From Selenomonadaceae bacterium (GTDB lineage Bacteria > Bacillota > Negativicutes > Selenomonadales > Selenomonadaceae), in the NCBI GenBank assembly GCA_017527075.1, contig JAFXQM010000002.1:1-64000 (forward strand): 64,000 nt of DNA, written 5' to 3'. The notes under the pieces are model-generated. The model did no database searches, was not told the origin of the DNA, and saw nothing but the letters and a program-made list of their open reading frames with translations. Each line of letters starts with the position of its first letter. Within the stretch, counting starts at the first letter, position 1. A program made the position numbers and the translations under genes. This document shows, piece by piece, positions 51,306 through 59,515 of the stretch.

Positions 51306-52037
51306 CTAATCAATCGGCTCGTCGACGCCCTTCAAGACTCTGGCGTGCCCCAACAGCCCGAACTTTTTGAAATCGTTCTCGGCGTAAGCCATGTCTCCGA
51401 AGGCGCGCATGTCGTCCTTGGCGATTCGGACGTTGCCGGTGGCGATGAGTTTTCCTTCGGCGTTAAGCCATTCGAGTTTGTCGGCGAGGAGTTTCGCGCC
51501 GTCGTCTTTCGTCACGCTGACGGAATCCGACGCGACGATTTTATCTTCTGCCATGAACCATTCGAGCTTTTCGGCGAGGAGTTCCGAGCCTTCGTCCGTC
51601 ACGGAAATTTTTCCTTCCGCGATGAGAGTTTCCTTATCCGTGAGCCAAATCAATTCTTCGCTGTGAAGTTCGGAACCGTCGGTGTTGGTGAGGACGACGT
51701 CGCCTTCAAGATAAATTATGCTCTCCGTGCGGTCGTAAATGCCGCGCGCCGCCGTCAGATTCCAAGTCCTGTCGTCCTCATAAAATTTTCCGCGGACGTT
51801 TGTCAGCTCCATGTCCTGCGTCAGCGAATCGACGCGCAACTTATCGCAGGTCAGCTCCCAAATAATTTTTCCGTCGCGCTCTTCGGTTATCGTGTTGCCC
51901 TCGTATTCCATGACGGTCGGCGGCTCCACCTTTTCAATCGGCGGCGGGGCTTTGGGCGTCGTGCGCACAACCCACACGATTAAGCACACAAAAAAAATTA
52001 CTGTAATCGCTGCCAAAATTTTTCCTCGTGTGCTCAT
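51306..52037 (-). CDS. lptC: LPS export protein LptC, 243 aa
   Basis: A single N-terminal transmembrane helix (ITVIFFVCLIVWVV) anchors an OstA-like beta-jellyroll. Three internal repeats of about 30 residues are visible (GSELHSEELIWL, GSELLAEKLEWF, GAKLLADKLEWL), so the domain is longer than E. coli LptC. It hands LPS from LptFG to LptA. It overlaps the acyltransferase gene by 4 bases. Confidence 0.88.
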   Translation of the reverse strand: MSTRGKILAAITVIFFVCLIVWVVRTTPKAPPPIEKVEPPTVMEYEGNTITEERDGKIIWELTCDKLRVDSLTQDMELTNVRGKFYEDDRTWNLTAARGIYDRTESIIYLEGDVVLTNTDGSELHSEELIWLTDKETLIAEGKISVTDEGSELLAEKLEWFMAEDKIVASDSVSVTKDDGAKLLADKLEWLNAEGKLIATGNVRIAKDDMRAFGDMAYAENDFKKFGLLGHARVLKGVDEPID

Positions 52038-52960
52038 CTCTCATCCTCCGAAATTTTTCGTCGTGCCTTGACTGTGTGGTGCTTGTTGGTCTTTTGCATT
52101 TCGGGCGGCGTGTTCCATCTTTTTTGAAACCACAGCCACTGCGTCGGGTTCTCGCGAATGGTTTGCTCCAAAATTTTTGTCATCTTCTCGGTGAAGTGCA
52201 AAAGGTCGGCGTCGGTGTCGCCCGTGTCCTCGAAGTGCATGACCTCTCCGATTTTTACCAGGTGCCGCCCGTCCTCCTTGCGAATGATGAACGCGGGCAC
52301 GACGGGCGCGTTGAATCGTCTGGCGAAGACGGCGGGACCCATGGGCGTGGACGCGGTCTTGCCCAAAAATTTTATAAATGCTCCGCCGGGTCCTGCGTCT
52401 TGGTCGGCGAGGAAGCCGAGAATTTTTCCTTCCTTGAGTGCCCGCCCCGCCGCGCGCAGTTCGTTCGTTCCGCGATTGAAAATTTCCACGTGAATCGTCG
52501 CGCGCAAATCGTCGAGCACCCGCGAATACTCCGCGTTGGGTTGGAGCTTGGCAATCGCCGTGACGGGCAGCCCGTTCAGCGTGAAAGACGCGCTCAGCCA
52601 CTCCCACGTGCCGATATGCCCCGTCAACACAACCACGCCGTGCCCTTCCGCCAGAGCCGCCTTCATTCGTTCCAGGTGGTCAATCTCAATGTACTTTGAA
52701 AAATTTTTTTCGTTGAGGTTGGGCATGTAAAGAATGTCGAGCATGTTGCGCGCCAAATTTATGAACGACGCACGCACGAGCCGCCGCGCCTCCTCCTCGG
52801 AAATTTCCAGCGCGGGCATCATCTGCGCGACCGCCCGCTCCCGCTGCTTTTTGACGAGCAGATAATACAAATGCCCGAAGATTTTTCCCAACGCAAGCAA
52901 CGCGTCGTAGGGCAACAGCCGTATCAATCTGCTCAGCAACATCAGCGTTCGGTAAAGCAT
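52034..52960 (-). CDS. Lipid A acyltransferase, LpxL/HtrB family, 308 aa
   Basis: The active site H-x4-D/E-like motif is LTGHIGTWEW, with later ADQDAGPGG and PVVPAFIIRKEDGR, as in LpxL/LpxM/WaaM lauroyl or myristoyl transferases. An N-terminal hydrophobic helix anchors it at the inner membrane. ATG 52960 follows GGAGGAAAAA; the frame open to 53044 runs into repeat F. It heads the lptC-FkbM-lptA-lptB unit. Confidence 0.9.
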   Translation of the reverse strand: MLYRTLMLLSRLIRLLPYDALLALGKIFGHLYYLLVKKQRERAVAQMMPALEISEEEARRLVRASFINLARNMLDILYMPNLNEKNFSKYIEIDHLERMKAALAEGHGVVVLTGHIGTWEWLSASFTLNGLPVTAIAKLQPNAEYSRVLDDLRATIHVEIFNRGTNELRAAGRALKEGKILGFLADQDAGPGGAFIKFLGKTASTPMGPAVFARRFNAPVVPAFIIRKEDGRHLVKIGEVMHFEDTGDTDADLLHFTEKMTKILEQTIRENPTQWLWFQKRWNTPPEMQKTNKHHTVKARRKISEDER

Positions 52961-53003
52961 TTTTTCCTCCGAAAAATTTTTATTGATTGAGCGCGGGGCT
53001 CGT

Positions 53004-53270
53004 CCCCTCTTTTTCAAGAGTGGAACCGCAGAATCTTTCCTCATTGCCGCGTGGAGTTCTGCTCCGCGGGCTTAAGAAAATTTTTTTGTCTGATTAACCT
53101 TCTTTCTCTTTGCGCGTCCAAAGAGAAAGAAGCAAAGAGAAAGGACGCCTCGCGGGGGCGGCTGCTCTCTCATAATTCGAACGTTCGAATCACCCGTGCC
53201 GCTCGTGCCCGCTGAATTCGCGTCACGCTCATTACGCGGGCGGGGCGCGCGTCCATGCGCGCCTCAACTT
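53004..53270 (-). repeat. Dispersed structured repeat, copy F (full, most diverged)
   Basis: On the minus strand: hairpin 1 is GGCGCGC/GCGCGCC, long hairpin CTTCTTTCTCTTTG/CAAAGAGAAAGAAG with its outer GCGTCC/GGACGC pair, and terminal hairpin CCACTCTT/AAGAGGGG. Stems are conserved although sequences differ from copy B. Confidence 0.88.
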
Positions 53271-53282
53271 CATTTCAAACTT

Positions 53283-53855
53283 TTATTGGTTGAGCGCGGT
53301 CAATTCTTTATCGTCGAATTCGGGTGCGCTGTAGCGTTCGATAATCGCCGCCCAAAATCCTTTTGCCTTCAAAATAAATTCCACAATCTCTCGAACGGCT
53401 CCGTGTCCGCCGAAATTGTTCGCGACGAAATGCGCGCGCTCGATGACTTCGGGCGAGGCGTCGCCGACCGCCGCGCGGAACCCGACCTGAACGAAAACCG
53501 GCAAGTCAATCACGTCGTCGGCCACGTAACAAATTTCCTCGTCGCGCAAGCCGAACTGCGCCTTGATTTTTTTGTAAGCGTCGCGCTTGTTCATCTGCCC
53601 CTGAAAGACGGCGGAAATTTTTAATTCGTTCGCGCGCCACTCGGTCATGCCCGAAGTCCTGCCGGTGATTATCGCCGACTTGATTCCGCACGAGTGAGCC
53701 AGCGTTATCCCGAAGCCGTCGCGGCAATGGAACGCCTTGAAAAGTTCGCCGCGCGCGCTGTGATAAATCCCGCCGTCGGTCAGCACGCCGTCCACGTCAA
53801 AAATTATCAGCCGGACTCTTCGCGCCCTGTCGAGTGCGTCTCCCGAAATTTTCAT
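53283..53855 (-). CDS. kdsC: KdsC-type HAD phosphatase (Kdo 8-phosphate phosphatase), 190 aa
   Basis: Motif I is FDVDGVLTDG (about residues 18-27); the HCRDGFGI and SAIITGRTS segments and YVADDVIDLPVF (motif IV) are typical of KdsC, a cap-less tetrameric HAD enzyme that dephosphorylates Kdo-8-P. Its place at the upstream end of the lipid A block supports a role in LPS inner-core synthesis. It starts 10 bases after the alcohol dehydrogenase gene. Confidence 0.9.
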   Translation of the reverse strand: MKISGDALDRARRVRLIIFDVDGVLTDGGIYHSARGELFKAFHCRDGFGITLAHSCGIKSAIITGRTSGMTEWRANELKISAVFQGQMNKRDAYKKIKAQFGLRDEEICYVADDVIDLPVFVQVGFRAAVGDASPEVIERAHFVANNFGGHGAVREIVEFILKAKGFWAAIIERYSAPEFDDKELTALNQ

Positions 53856-53864
53856 GGCTCCTCC

Positions 53865-55040
53865 TCAGCGATTCGCCTTGCGATAAATTTCCACGACCAA
53901 ATTTTTGTCGAGCGGTTGGAACGTCGCAACTTTTTTCGTGCCGCCCGCCGTCACCATGTCCGCCAAGAAATTTATTTCGTCGTCGCTCTGAACGCCGATT
54001 CCAAGCTCAGAAAAATTCGTCGGCGTGCCCAGCTCACGGAAATAATTTTCCATGGCGTCGATGCCTGCGTGCGCGCGTTCGTCAATCGTGCCGTCCGTTA
54101 TCCCGAAAATTTTTTCCGCGAAGTTTGCAAAGCGTTCGGGTTTGACGGTGTAAACCGTTCGCGCCCAGGACGCCCAGACCGCAGTCAGGCTCGCGCCGTG
54201 CAGGACGTCGTATCGGCCGCTGAGCTCGTGACCGAGTTTGTGCGCGGAAAAATCTCTGTCGCGCCCCAGACCCGTGAAGCCCGTGTGCGACACCGACCCG
54301 CACCACATTATCTCGCTCATGGCGTGCAAGTCTTGCGGATTCTTCAGCAAAATTTTTGAATGCGCCATCACATTTTTTATCAGCGACTCGGCGACCATGT
54401 CCGTGAACTCGTTGCCCTCCACCTTGCTGAAATATCTTTCGAGCGTGTGCATGATGATGTCGGCGATTCCGCAAATCAGCGGGTAATGCGGCACGGTCAG
54501 CGCGAATTTCGGATTCATAATCGCGAACGCCGGCCGAGGAGTGATTGAGCCGCGCTTGAGGCCGCTGTCCTCGTCGGTGAGCACTGCCGAGTCCGAAGTC
54601 TCCGAGCCCGCCGCCGCAATCGTCAGCACCGCTCCGACCGGCAAAGTTTTTTCCAAGTGAACTTTGTTAAGCCAGTGCTCCCAAATGTCCGTCGAGGGAT
54701 TCGCCGCGCCGAGTGCCACCGCCTTTGCCGTGTCGATGACGCTGCCGCCGCCGACTGCCAGCACGAAATTTATTTTTGCGTCGTGTGCCTCGCGAACTGC
54801 CTGCCGCGCAAAGCTCAAGCGCGGATTCGTTTGGACGCCGCCCAAAGTTTTAAACTCAATTCCGTTTTCCGTCAGCAGCCGTTCAATCTTCGGGACGAGC
54901 CCGCTCCTGACCGCACTGCCGCCGCCGTAAAGAATCATCACGCGCGCGCCGCCGTACTTGCGAATTTTTTCCGCCACGTGCTCTTCCGCGCCGTCGCCAA
55001 AAATTATTTCCGTCGGGCAATGATATTCGAAGCTGTGCAT
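53865..55040 (-). CDS. Iron-containing alcohol dehydrogenase (YqhD/BdhB-like), 391 aa
   Basis: A group III iron-dependent alcohol dehydrogenase: NAD(P)-binding GGGSVIDTAKAVA (about residues 96-108), metal-binding Asp/His positions in GIADIIMHTLERYF and KLGHELSGRYDVLHGASL. Reduces aldehydes such as butyraldehyde or methylglyoxal in relatives; the physiological substrate is not evident. It is followed closely by kdsC on the same strand, though function is unrelated. Confidence 0.9.
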   Translation of the reverse strand: MHSFEYHCPTEIIFGDGAEEHVAEKIRKYGGARVMILYGGGSAVRSGLVPKIERLLTENGIEFKTLGGVQTNPRLSFARQAVREAHDAKINFVLAVGGGSVIDTAKAVALGAANPSTDIWEHWLNKVHLEKTLPVGAVLTIAAAGSETSDSAVLTDEDSGLKRGSITPRPAFAIMNPKFALTVPHYPLICGIADIIMHTLERYFSKVEGNEFTDMVAESLIKNVMAHSKILLKNPQDLHAMSEIMWCGSVSHTGFTGLGRDRDFSAHKLGHELSGRYDVLHGASLTAVWASWARTVYTVKPERFANFAEKIFGITDGTIDERAHAGIDAMENYFRELGTPTNFSELGIGVQSDDEINFLADMVTAGGTKKVATFQPLDKNLVVEIYRKANR

Positions 55041-55103
55041 AACTCAACACTCCATCAAAATTTTTCTGCGGGAATTGTACAACCTTGCGGCGTTTCGCGC
55101 AAC

Positions 55104-55137
55104 AAAAAAGAGCCACCGAAATTTTTCGGTGACCCTT
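55104..55137 (-). terminator. Terminator of the repetitive protein gene
   Basis: GTCACCGAAA/TTTCGGTGGC stem followed on the minus strand by TTTTTT. Confidence 0.85.
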
Positions 55138-55155
55138 GGGGAACGGGGGATACTT

Positions 55156-55926
55156 TTATCTGAAATGATTTTGCCGGGGTTGTTGAGCTTGACCGAAGCC
55201 GCCGCCTTGTCCGCCGAACATCGCGGGCATGAACCCGCCGCGTCCGAAGTTGCCGAAAGTTTTTTGTTCGCTGAAGTCGGAGCCGCTGTCGACGCGCGTG
55301 TCGACGACTTCGGTCAGGTCGGTCGGGTTGCCGGCGGAGAATTTGTCCTCGCCCTTGAAAATTTCCTCGCCCGCGAAGCTTTCGTTGCCCCACATCGGAG
55401 CGTTGCCGCCGAAAGTCGGTTGCTCTTTTCCGCCGAAAGTCGGTTGCTCTCTTCCGCCGAAGGTCGGGCGTTCGTTTTCGCTGAAGTCGGGAGCCTCACC
55501 GTCGAAAGTCGGTTGCTCTTTTCCGTCGAAGGACGGAGCGTTATCGCTGAGCGTCGGTGCTTGCTGTTCGTCGAAGGACGGAACGTTTCCGTCGAAGGTC
55601 GGGCGTTCCTTTTCGCTGAAGTCGGGAGCTTCACCGTCGAAAGTCGGTTGTTCTTTTCCGTCGAAGGTCGGGCGTTCGTTTTCGCTGAAGTCGGGAGCCT
55701 CACCGTCGAAAGTCGGTTGCTCTTTTCCGTCGAAGGACGGAGCGTTATCGCTGAGCGTCGGTGCTTGCTGTTCGTCGAAGGACGGAACGTTTTCGCTGAG
55801 GGTCGGTGCCTGTTGTCCGCCGAGGGACGGAGCGTTATCTCTGAGCGTCGGTGCCTGCTGTCTGCCGAAGCCTTGCGCCTGACGATTGCCGTTGAAGTTC
55901 ATCTGTCCGTTGAAGTTTGTGTTCAT
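55156..55926 (-). CDS. Low-complexity repetitive protein (PTFDG/PSFD repeats), 256 aa
   Basis: ATG 55926 follows GGGAGAGAT. The protein opens with Asn/Gly-rich sequence and then has about 14 acidic repeats of 10-15 residues based on QQAPTLSDNAPSFDGKEQPTF and EAPDFSENERPTFDG, ending in a Gly/Phe/Gln-rich tail. No signal peptide or membrane segment is seen. It is predicted to be disordered; repeats with regularly spaced Phe resemble condensate-forming or sticker-spacer proteins. The DNA repeats are near-identical, so copy number may vary. Function unknown. Confidence 0.75.
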   Translation of the reverse strand: MNTNFNGQMNFNGNRQAQGFGRQQAPTLRDNAPSLGGQQAPTLSENVPSFDEQQAPTLSDNAPSFDGKEQPTFDGEAPDFSENERPTFDGKEQPTFDGEAPDFSEKERPTFDGNVPSFDEQQAPTLSDNAPSFDGKEQPTFDGEAPDFSENERPTFGGREQPTFGGKEQPTFGGNAPMWGNESFAGEEIFKGEDKFSAGNPTDLTEVVDTRVDSGSDFSEQKTFGNFGRGGFMPAMFGGQGGGFGQAQQPRQNHFR

Positions 55927-56063
55927 GATTTTATCTCTCCCAATTTTTTCTGCGGCTCTGAGGTCGCGTTGTTTTTCATGTACGCATTTATAAACCTGCT
56001 GTTTTAAGTTTTGCTTAGATTTTGGCACATTTAACCAACACTTAACCCGCCCTAATTTCCAAA

Positions 56064-56105
56064 TAAAAATCGGCGCGGAGGTTTTAACCTCTCACACCGA
56101 TTTTA
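56064..56105 (-). terminator. Terminator of the GerM-like gene
   Basis: AAAATCGG...GAGAGGTTAAAACCTC...CCGATTTTT forms a long stem with a T tract on the minus strand. Confidence 0.8.
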
Positions 56106-56119
56106 ATCTTTATGCAAAG

Positions 56120-56752
56120 TTATTCGGTCAGGGAGTTCATGCGTTCGAGCGGCGTGCTCAAGTCCATGTGCCCCGAAAGAGTTTCGATTTCCTTTCCGTC
56201 GATTAAAAATTTCACGCGCTTGACTTCAGGGAAATTGGTCAGCGTGTCGACGACCGAGCCGACCAAAAATTCTTCGCCCGTCGAGCCGCCGACGAAGCCT
56301 TTCAAAATGCTGCCGTCAAAGTCAACCGTCGCGAGCCCGTCATGCACCGTCACACTTCTGAGCGACGCGCTCTTCGGGAAAATTTTCGTCAAGTTCTCCT
56401 CGTCGGGCTCCTCCATCAGAGTTTCGACGGCGGCGGTGTATTTGTCGACCGAATCGTCGACGACAATTTCGCGCTCCACTTCGACGAGCCTCATGCCCGA
56501 ATCGTCAGGGTAATAAACTTTGACGTTCAAAGCGTGCTCAGTCTTCTCGTTCTTGGCGGGAGTGTTCGGCGCGGGCTTGGAGGGAGTGTCGGGCGCGGGC
56601 TTGGGCTGTTCGGGTTTGACTGCGGGTTTTGAATCGGGTTTGATCTGCGCGGGTTTGGCTGAAGGTTCGGCGGGTTCCCCGTTCGGAGGTTGTTCACAGC
56701 CCGCCGTAAACAGAAGCAGCGCGAGCATTGCCGGCACAAAAAATTTTTTCAC
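56120..56752 (-). CDS. GerM/GerMN-domain lipoprotein, 210 aa
   Basis: The signal peptide ends in a lipobox (LFTAGC, Cys at about residue 19). A Pro/Lys/Glu-rich linker of about 55 residues follows, then a GerMN domain (VKVYYPDDSGMRLVEVEREI, LATVDFDG, FLIDGKEIETLSGHMDL). GerM proteins act at the cell wall, in spores or near amidases. It follows the Amidase_3 gene by 2 bases and shares its operon, consistent with a peptidoglycan role. Confidence 0.88.
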   Translation of the reverse strand: MKKFFVPAMLALLLFTAGCEQPPNGEPAEPSAKPAQIKPDSKPAVKPEQPKPAPDTPSKPAPNTPAKNEKTEHALNVKVYYPDDSGMRLVEVEREIVVDDSVDKYTAAVETLMEEPDEENLTKIFPKSASLRSVTVHDGLATVDFDGSILKGFVGGSTGEEFLVGSVVDTLTNFPEVKRVKFLIDGKEIETLSGHMDLSTPLERMNSLTE

Positions 56753-56754
56753 GA

Positions 56755-57810
56755 TTAATCAAATCCTCCTTGATTGAAGTAACGGTTGACGGCATTGGTG
56801 ATTGCTTGCGCGAGTTTCTGTTGATAATCGTCGCTTGCCAATAATTTTTCTTCGCGGGGATTGGTGATGAATCCGAGCTCAATGAGAGATGCGGGACATT
56901 GCGAATGGGTCATGACATAAAATCTTGCCGCCTTGACGCCGCGATTGCTCAGCCCGCCGAGCCGTTCGAGTTCTTCGTTGAGGAGACGGGCGAGGCGCGC
57001 ACCTTTGACGGCGGTGGGCGCGTGATAAGTTTCCATGCCGTTTGCCTTGCCGTTCGAGAAGGCGTTGCAGTGGACGCTGATGAAGAGCGCGGCGTTGGAC
57101 GGAGCCTTATTGACGCGCGCCTGCAGTTCAGTCGAGTCGGGGACGCCGGGCGCGGCAACGTCAACGTCGGTCGTGCGGGTCATGACGACTTGATAACCCG
57201 AAGCCGTCAGAAGTCTTTGCGCCTTGAGTGAGACGGCCAACGCGACAGATTTTTCCGTGACGCCCGTCGGACCGATTGCACCAGCGTCGGAGCCGCCGTG
57301 GCCGGGGTCGAGGACGATAACTCGCCCGCCGCCGAAATAACCCGTCGAAGTCCAATCGTCCTCCTGCGCGGCAGATTTTTTCACGTCGACGATGATTCGC
57401 GCGTCCTTATTCTCGGAGCGATTGGCGGGCTCAAAATTAATCGTCGCGTCGCCGTCGGTCACTTCCGATTTAAAATTGATTCGGACACTCGTGTGACGCT
57501 CTTGGGTTTTGTTGACGAAAATTTTGTCGACGAGACTTCGCGCGCCCGATTGAATCTGAATGCCCGAAACGCGACTGACTCTGCCGGGCAAAGTGTTGTC
57601 GAGGTCAAGTTTCATGCCCGCCAACGAAAACTCGGAGGAAACGTCGCCCGCGTCGAGTCGTTCGCCGCGATAAGAAATTTCAATGCGCACGGTGTCCTTG
57701 TCCAAGTCGAAGGCTTCAATCCCCGTGAGCTCGGCGGGTTTGGCTTGAGCCGTCGCCGCCAACGTCAGCACGAACAGCAGACTGAAACACATCAGAATTT
57801 TTTTCAGCAA
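56755..57810 (-). CDS. N-acetylmuramoyl-L-alanine amidase with AMIN domain (Amidase_3), 351 aa
   Basis: A signal peptide (FSLLFVLTLAATAQA) precedes an AMIN-like beta domain (residues about 27-150) that targets the septum or envelope. The zinc amidase domain follows: VIVLDPGHGGSDAGA (first His, about residue 168), FISVHCNA and the catalytic SLIELGFITN. This is the AmiC type used in daughter-cell separation. Co-transcribed with GerM, downstream of the DUF3006 gene. Confidence 0.93.
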   Translation of the reverse strand: MLKKILMCFSLLFVLTLAATAQAKPAELTGIEAFDLDKDTVRIEISYRGERLDAGDVSSEFSLAGMKLDLDNTLPGRVSRVSGIQIQSGARSLVDKIFVNKTQERHTSVRINFKSEVTDGDATINFEPANRSENKDARIIVDVKKSAAQEDDWTSTGYFGGGRVIVLDPGHGGSDAGAIGPTGVTEKSVALAVSLKAQRLLTASGYQVVMTRTTDVDVAAPGVPDSTELQARVNKAPSNAALFISVHCNAFSNGKANGMETYHAPTAVKGARLARLLNEELERLGGLSNRGVKAARFYVMTHSQCPASLIELGFITNPREEKLLASDDYQQKLAQAITNAVNRYFNQGGFD

Positions 57811-57819
57811 ATTAATTCC

Positions 57820-58068
57820 TCATTCCTGATTTCTTTTCAAAAGTTCCCGCGCCTCTTCGAGTGCCGCTTGAGTTTTTTCTTCGTCGCGGGAAATTTTTAT
57901 CGTGAGGTACTCGCCCTCGCCCGTGCCTTCCGGCAAAAGTTCGGCGGGCAAAGTGAATTCGTGAAACTCGTCCTCGTCCTCCTCAATCAACAGAATTGCC
58001 AAAGCCGAGTCGTCCTCCAGCTCTTCGATTCGGTCGAGGAACACGCTGATTTCTTTTTCATCGTTCAT
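57820..58068 (-). CDS. DUF3006-like acidic protein, 82 aa
   Basis: The pattern VFLDRIEELEDDSALAILLI followed by LPAELLPEGTGEGEYLTIKI fits DUF3006, a small domain often encoded next to ComEC-like MBL hydrolases. Three such hydrolases lie just upstream. GGAGGATTG precedes ATG. It ends 10 bases before the Amidase_3 gene start. Confidence 0.75.
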   Translation of the reverse strand: MNDEKEISVFLDRIEELEDDSALAILLIEEDEDEFHEFTLPAELLPEGTGEGEYLTIKISRDEEKTQAALEEARELLKRNQE

Positions 58069-58109
58069 GACAAATCAATCCTCCTTTGCAATTAATCATT
58101 CGGCGAACG

Positions 58110-58331
58110 TTGAGGCCGTCCCGGATGGACGGCCGCGCCGCGTCTGACGCCGTGATGGCGTCATCCGGCGCACGCCCCTGCGAGGTGCCCTTTTCTTTTG
58201 CTTACTTTTCTTTTGGGCACGCAAAAGAAAAGTAAGGTTCAACAGATAAAAATATTTTCAACATTCAATCGAAGCGATGAGCCGCAGCAATGAAGCAAAA
58301 TTTTGCGAATCCCCTCTTGCGTTAAGAGGGG
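58110..58331 (+). repeat. Dispersed structured repeat, copy G (short)
   Basis: Lacks about 45 bases of the GC-rich middle present in copy B. The long hairpin is CTTACTTTTCTTTTG/CAAAAGAAAAGTAAG, and the terminal hairpin CCCCTCTT-GCGTT-AAGAGGGG is perfect. It ends 1 base before the stop codon of the convergent MBL gene. Confidence 0.9.
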
Positions 58332-58332
58332 C

Positions 58333-59355
58333 TCAGGTCACGTTGAGCTTACGCTTTTTTTCCATCCACTCTTCCACCCAATCTGCTTGCGTTTCGGGCG
58401 TGACGGAAAAAGTTTTGCCGTCGGTCGTGACGGTGATTGAACCGTTCCAGCGCGTGCAGAAAATTTTTTTCGGGTCGACGCCTTGCGCCAAATATTTTTC
58501 CAGCGGTCTCAGGTGCGGTGAGCCGTGAGCGTTGCCTTTATCCTCTTTGTTGCCCGCGCTGATTAAAATATATTCGGGGTCGACGGCGCGTAAAAATTTA
58601 ACCGTGCTGCTCGTCCGCGAGCCGTGATGACCCGCCTTGAGCACGTTGCACTTCAAATCCTTTGCGTCATTGTTCTCGACGATTTTATTTTCGGTTTCTT
58701 TCTCGCAGTCGCCCGTGAACATCATGGAAAAATTTCCGTAAGTGAGCCGCCCGACGATGCTGCTGTTGTTCATCTTGTAATCTTTGTCGTCTTTGTCGGC
58801 CTTGCCGGCGTTCATCTCGTCGACAAAATTTTTCGGCGGCCAAAGAACTTTGAACTTCACGCCGCCGCCAAAATTCAACGTGTCTCCGACCTTGAGGCTC
58901 TGACGTTTTACGCCCGTCGATTCGACAGCTCCCAAGTAATTTCTGTAAGCGGCACTCGTGAAAGGAATTCCGTTGTCGTAAACTTCGGCGACGGAAATTT
59001 TTTTCAGGTAAGGAAACTCGGCGAGGTGCTTCTCCGTCGGGGCGATTAACATTCGCGCGCCGCCGATGTGGTCGACGTGCGGGTGAGTGAGTATCAGCTT
59101 ATCGATTTTCGTGACGGAAAATTTTTCCAGCTCGTTGACGAGTTTCGCGTGCTCGGAAGCGTCTGCCGTGTCGATTAAAATCGTTTGCTCCGGCGTTTGA
59201 ATCAAAATCGAATCGCCGTGCCCGATGTTGAGCAGGGAAATTTCCAAGTCTTTGACGCCCGACGAATTTTTATTCTGCCCCATTGCCGCCTGCGTGTTGC
59301 ACCCGCTGAGGACGAGAAGCAACGGCAACAGCAACGTCAAAAAAATTTTTTTCAT
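58333..59355 (-). CDS. ComEC-like MBL-fold lipoprotein, paralogue 1, 340 aa
   Basis: A lipoprotein signal (LLLVLSGC) precedes the ComEC/Rec2-type MBL domain: LLNIGHGDSILIQTPEQTILIDTAD, zinc motif THPHVDHIGG (about residues 89-98), FTGDCEKE and KAGHHGSRTSS. Soluble relatives are nucleases or phosphodiesterases outside the inner membrane. ATG 59355 follows AGGAGATGATTCA. First of three near-identical-layout paralogues, separated from the second by a MITE. Confidence 0.88.
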   Translation of the reverse strand: MKKIFLTLLLPLLLVLSGCNTQAAMGQNKNSSGVKDLEISLLNIGHGDSILIQTPEQTILIDTADASEHAKLVNELEKFSVTKIDKLILTHPHVDHIGGARMLIAPTEKHLAEFPYLKKISVAEVYDNGIPFTSAAYRNYLGAVESTGVKRQSLKVGDTLNFGGGVKFKVLWPPKNFVDEMNAGKADKDDKDYKMNNSSIVGRLTYGNFSMMFTGDCEKETENKIVENNDAKDLKCNVLKAGHHGSRTSSTVKFLRAVDPEYILISAGNKEDKGNAHGSPHLRPLEKYLAQGVDPKKIFCTRWNGSITVTTDGKTFSVTPETQADWVEEWMEKKRKLNVT

Positions 59356-59379
59356 TGAATCATCTCCTGTCATCTTCCA

Positions 59380-59515
59380 TTAGGGTGTGTTGAAAAATTC
59401 AAAGTCATGATGTGACGAGGAATTTTTTCGTATGACGAGGCGCAAGCGCGACGGCGGCAACGACGTCAGACGGAAAAAGAACCGTCACTTGCTGAATTTT
59501 ACCGAGAGCCCCTAA
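59380..59515. mobile_element. MITE-like element, copy 2
   Basis: Ends TAGGGTGTGTTGAAAAATTC and, from the other side, TAGGGGCTCTCGGTAAAATTC; flanked by TA. It is the inverted counterpart of copy 1 without its internal insert. It enters the 3' end of the middle MBL gene and supplies that gene's last codons. Confidence 0.75.

Noticed and set aside
52961..53044. N-terminal extension of the lipid A acyltransferase
   Set aside because: It runs into repeat F and lies upstream of the clear ribosome binding site for ATG 52960.
55075..56007. 310-aa plus-strand ORF with ESRLLFSVEGR-type repeats
   Set aside because: It is the mirror of the minus-strand repeat gene, which has the ribosome binding site, terminator and better composition.
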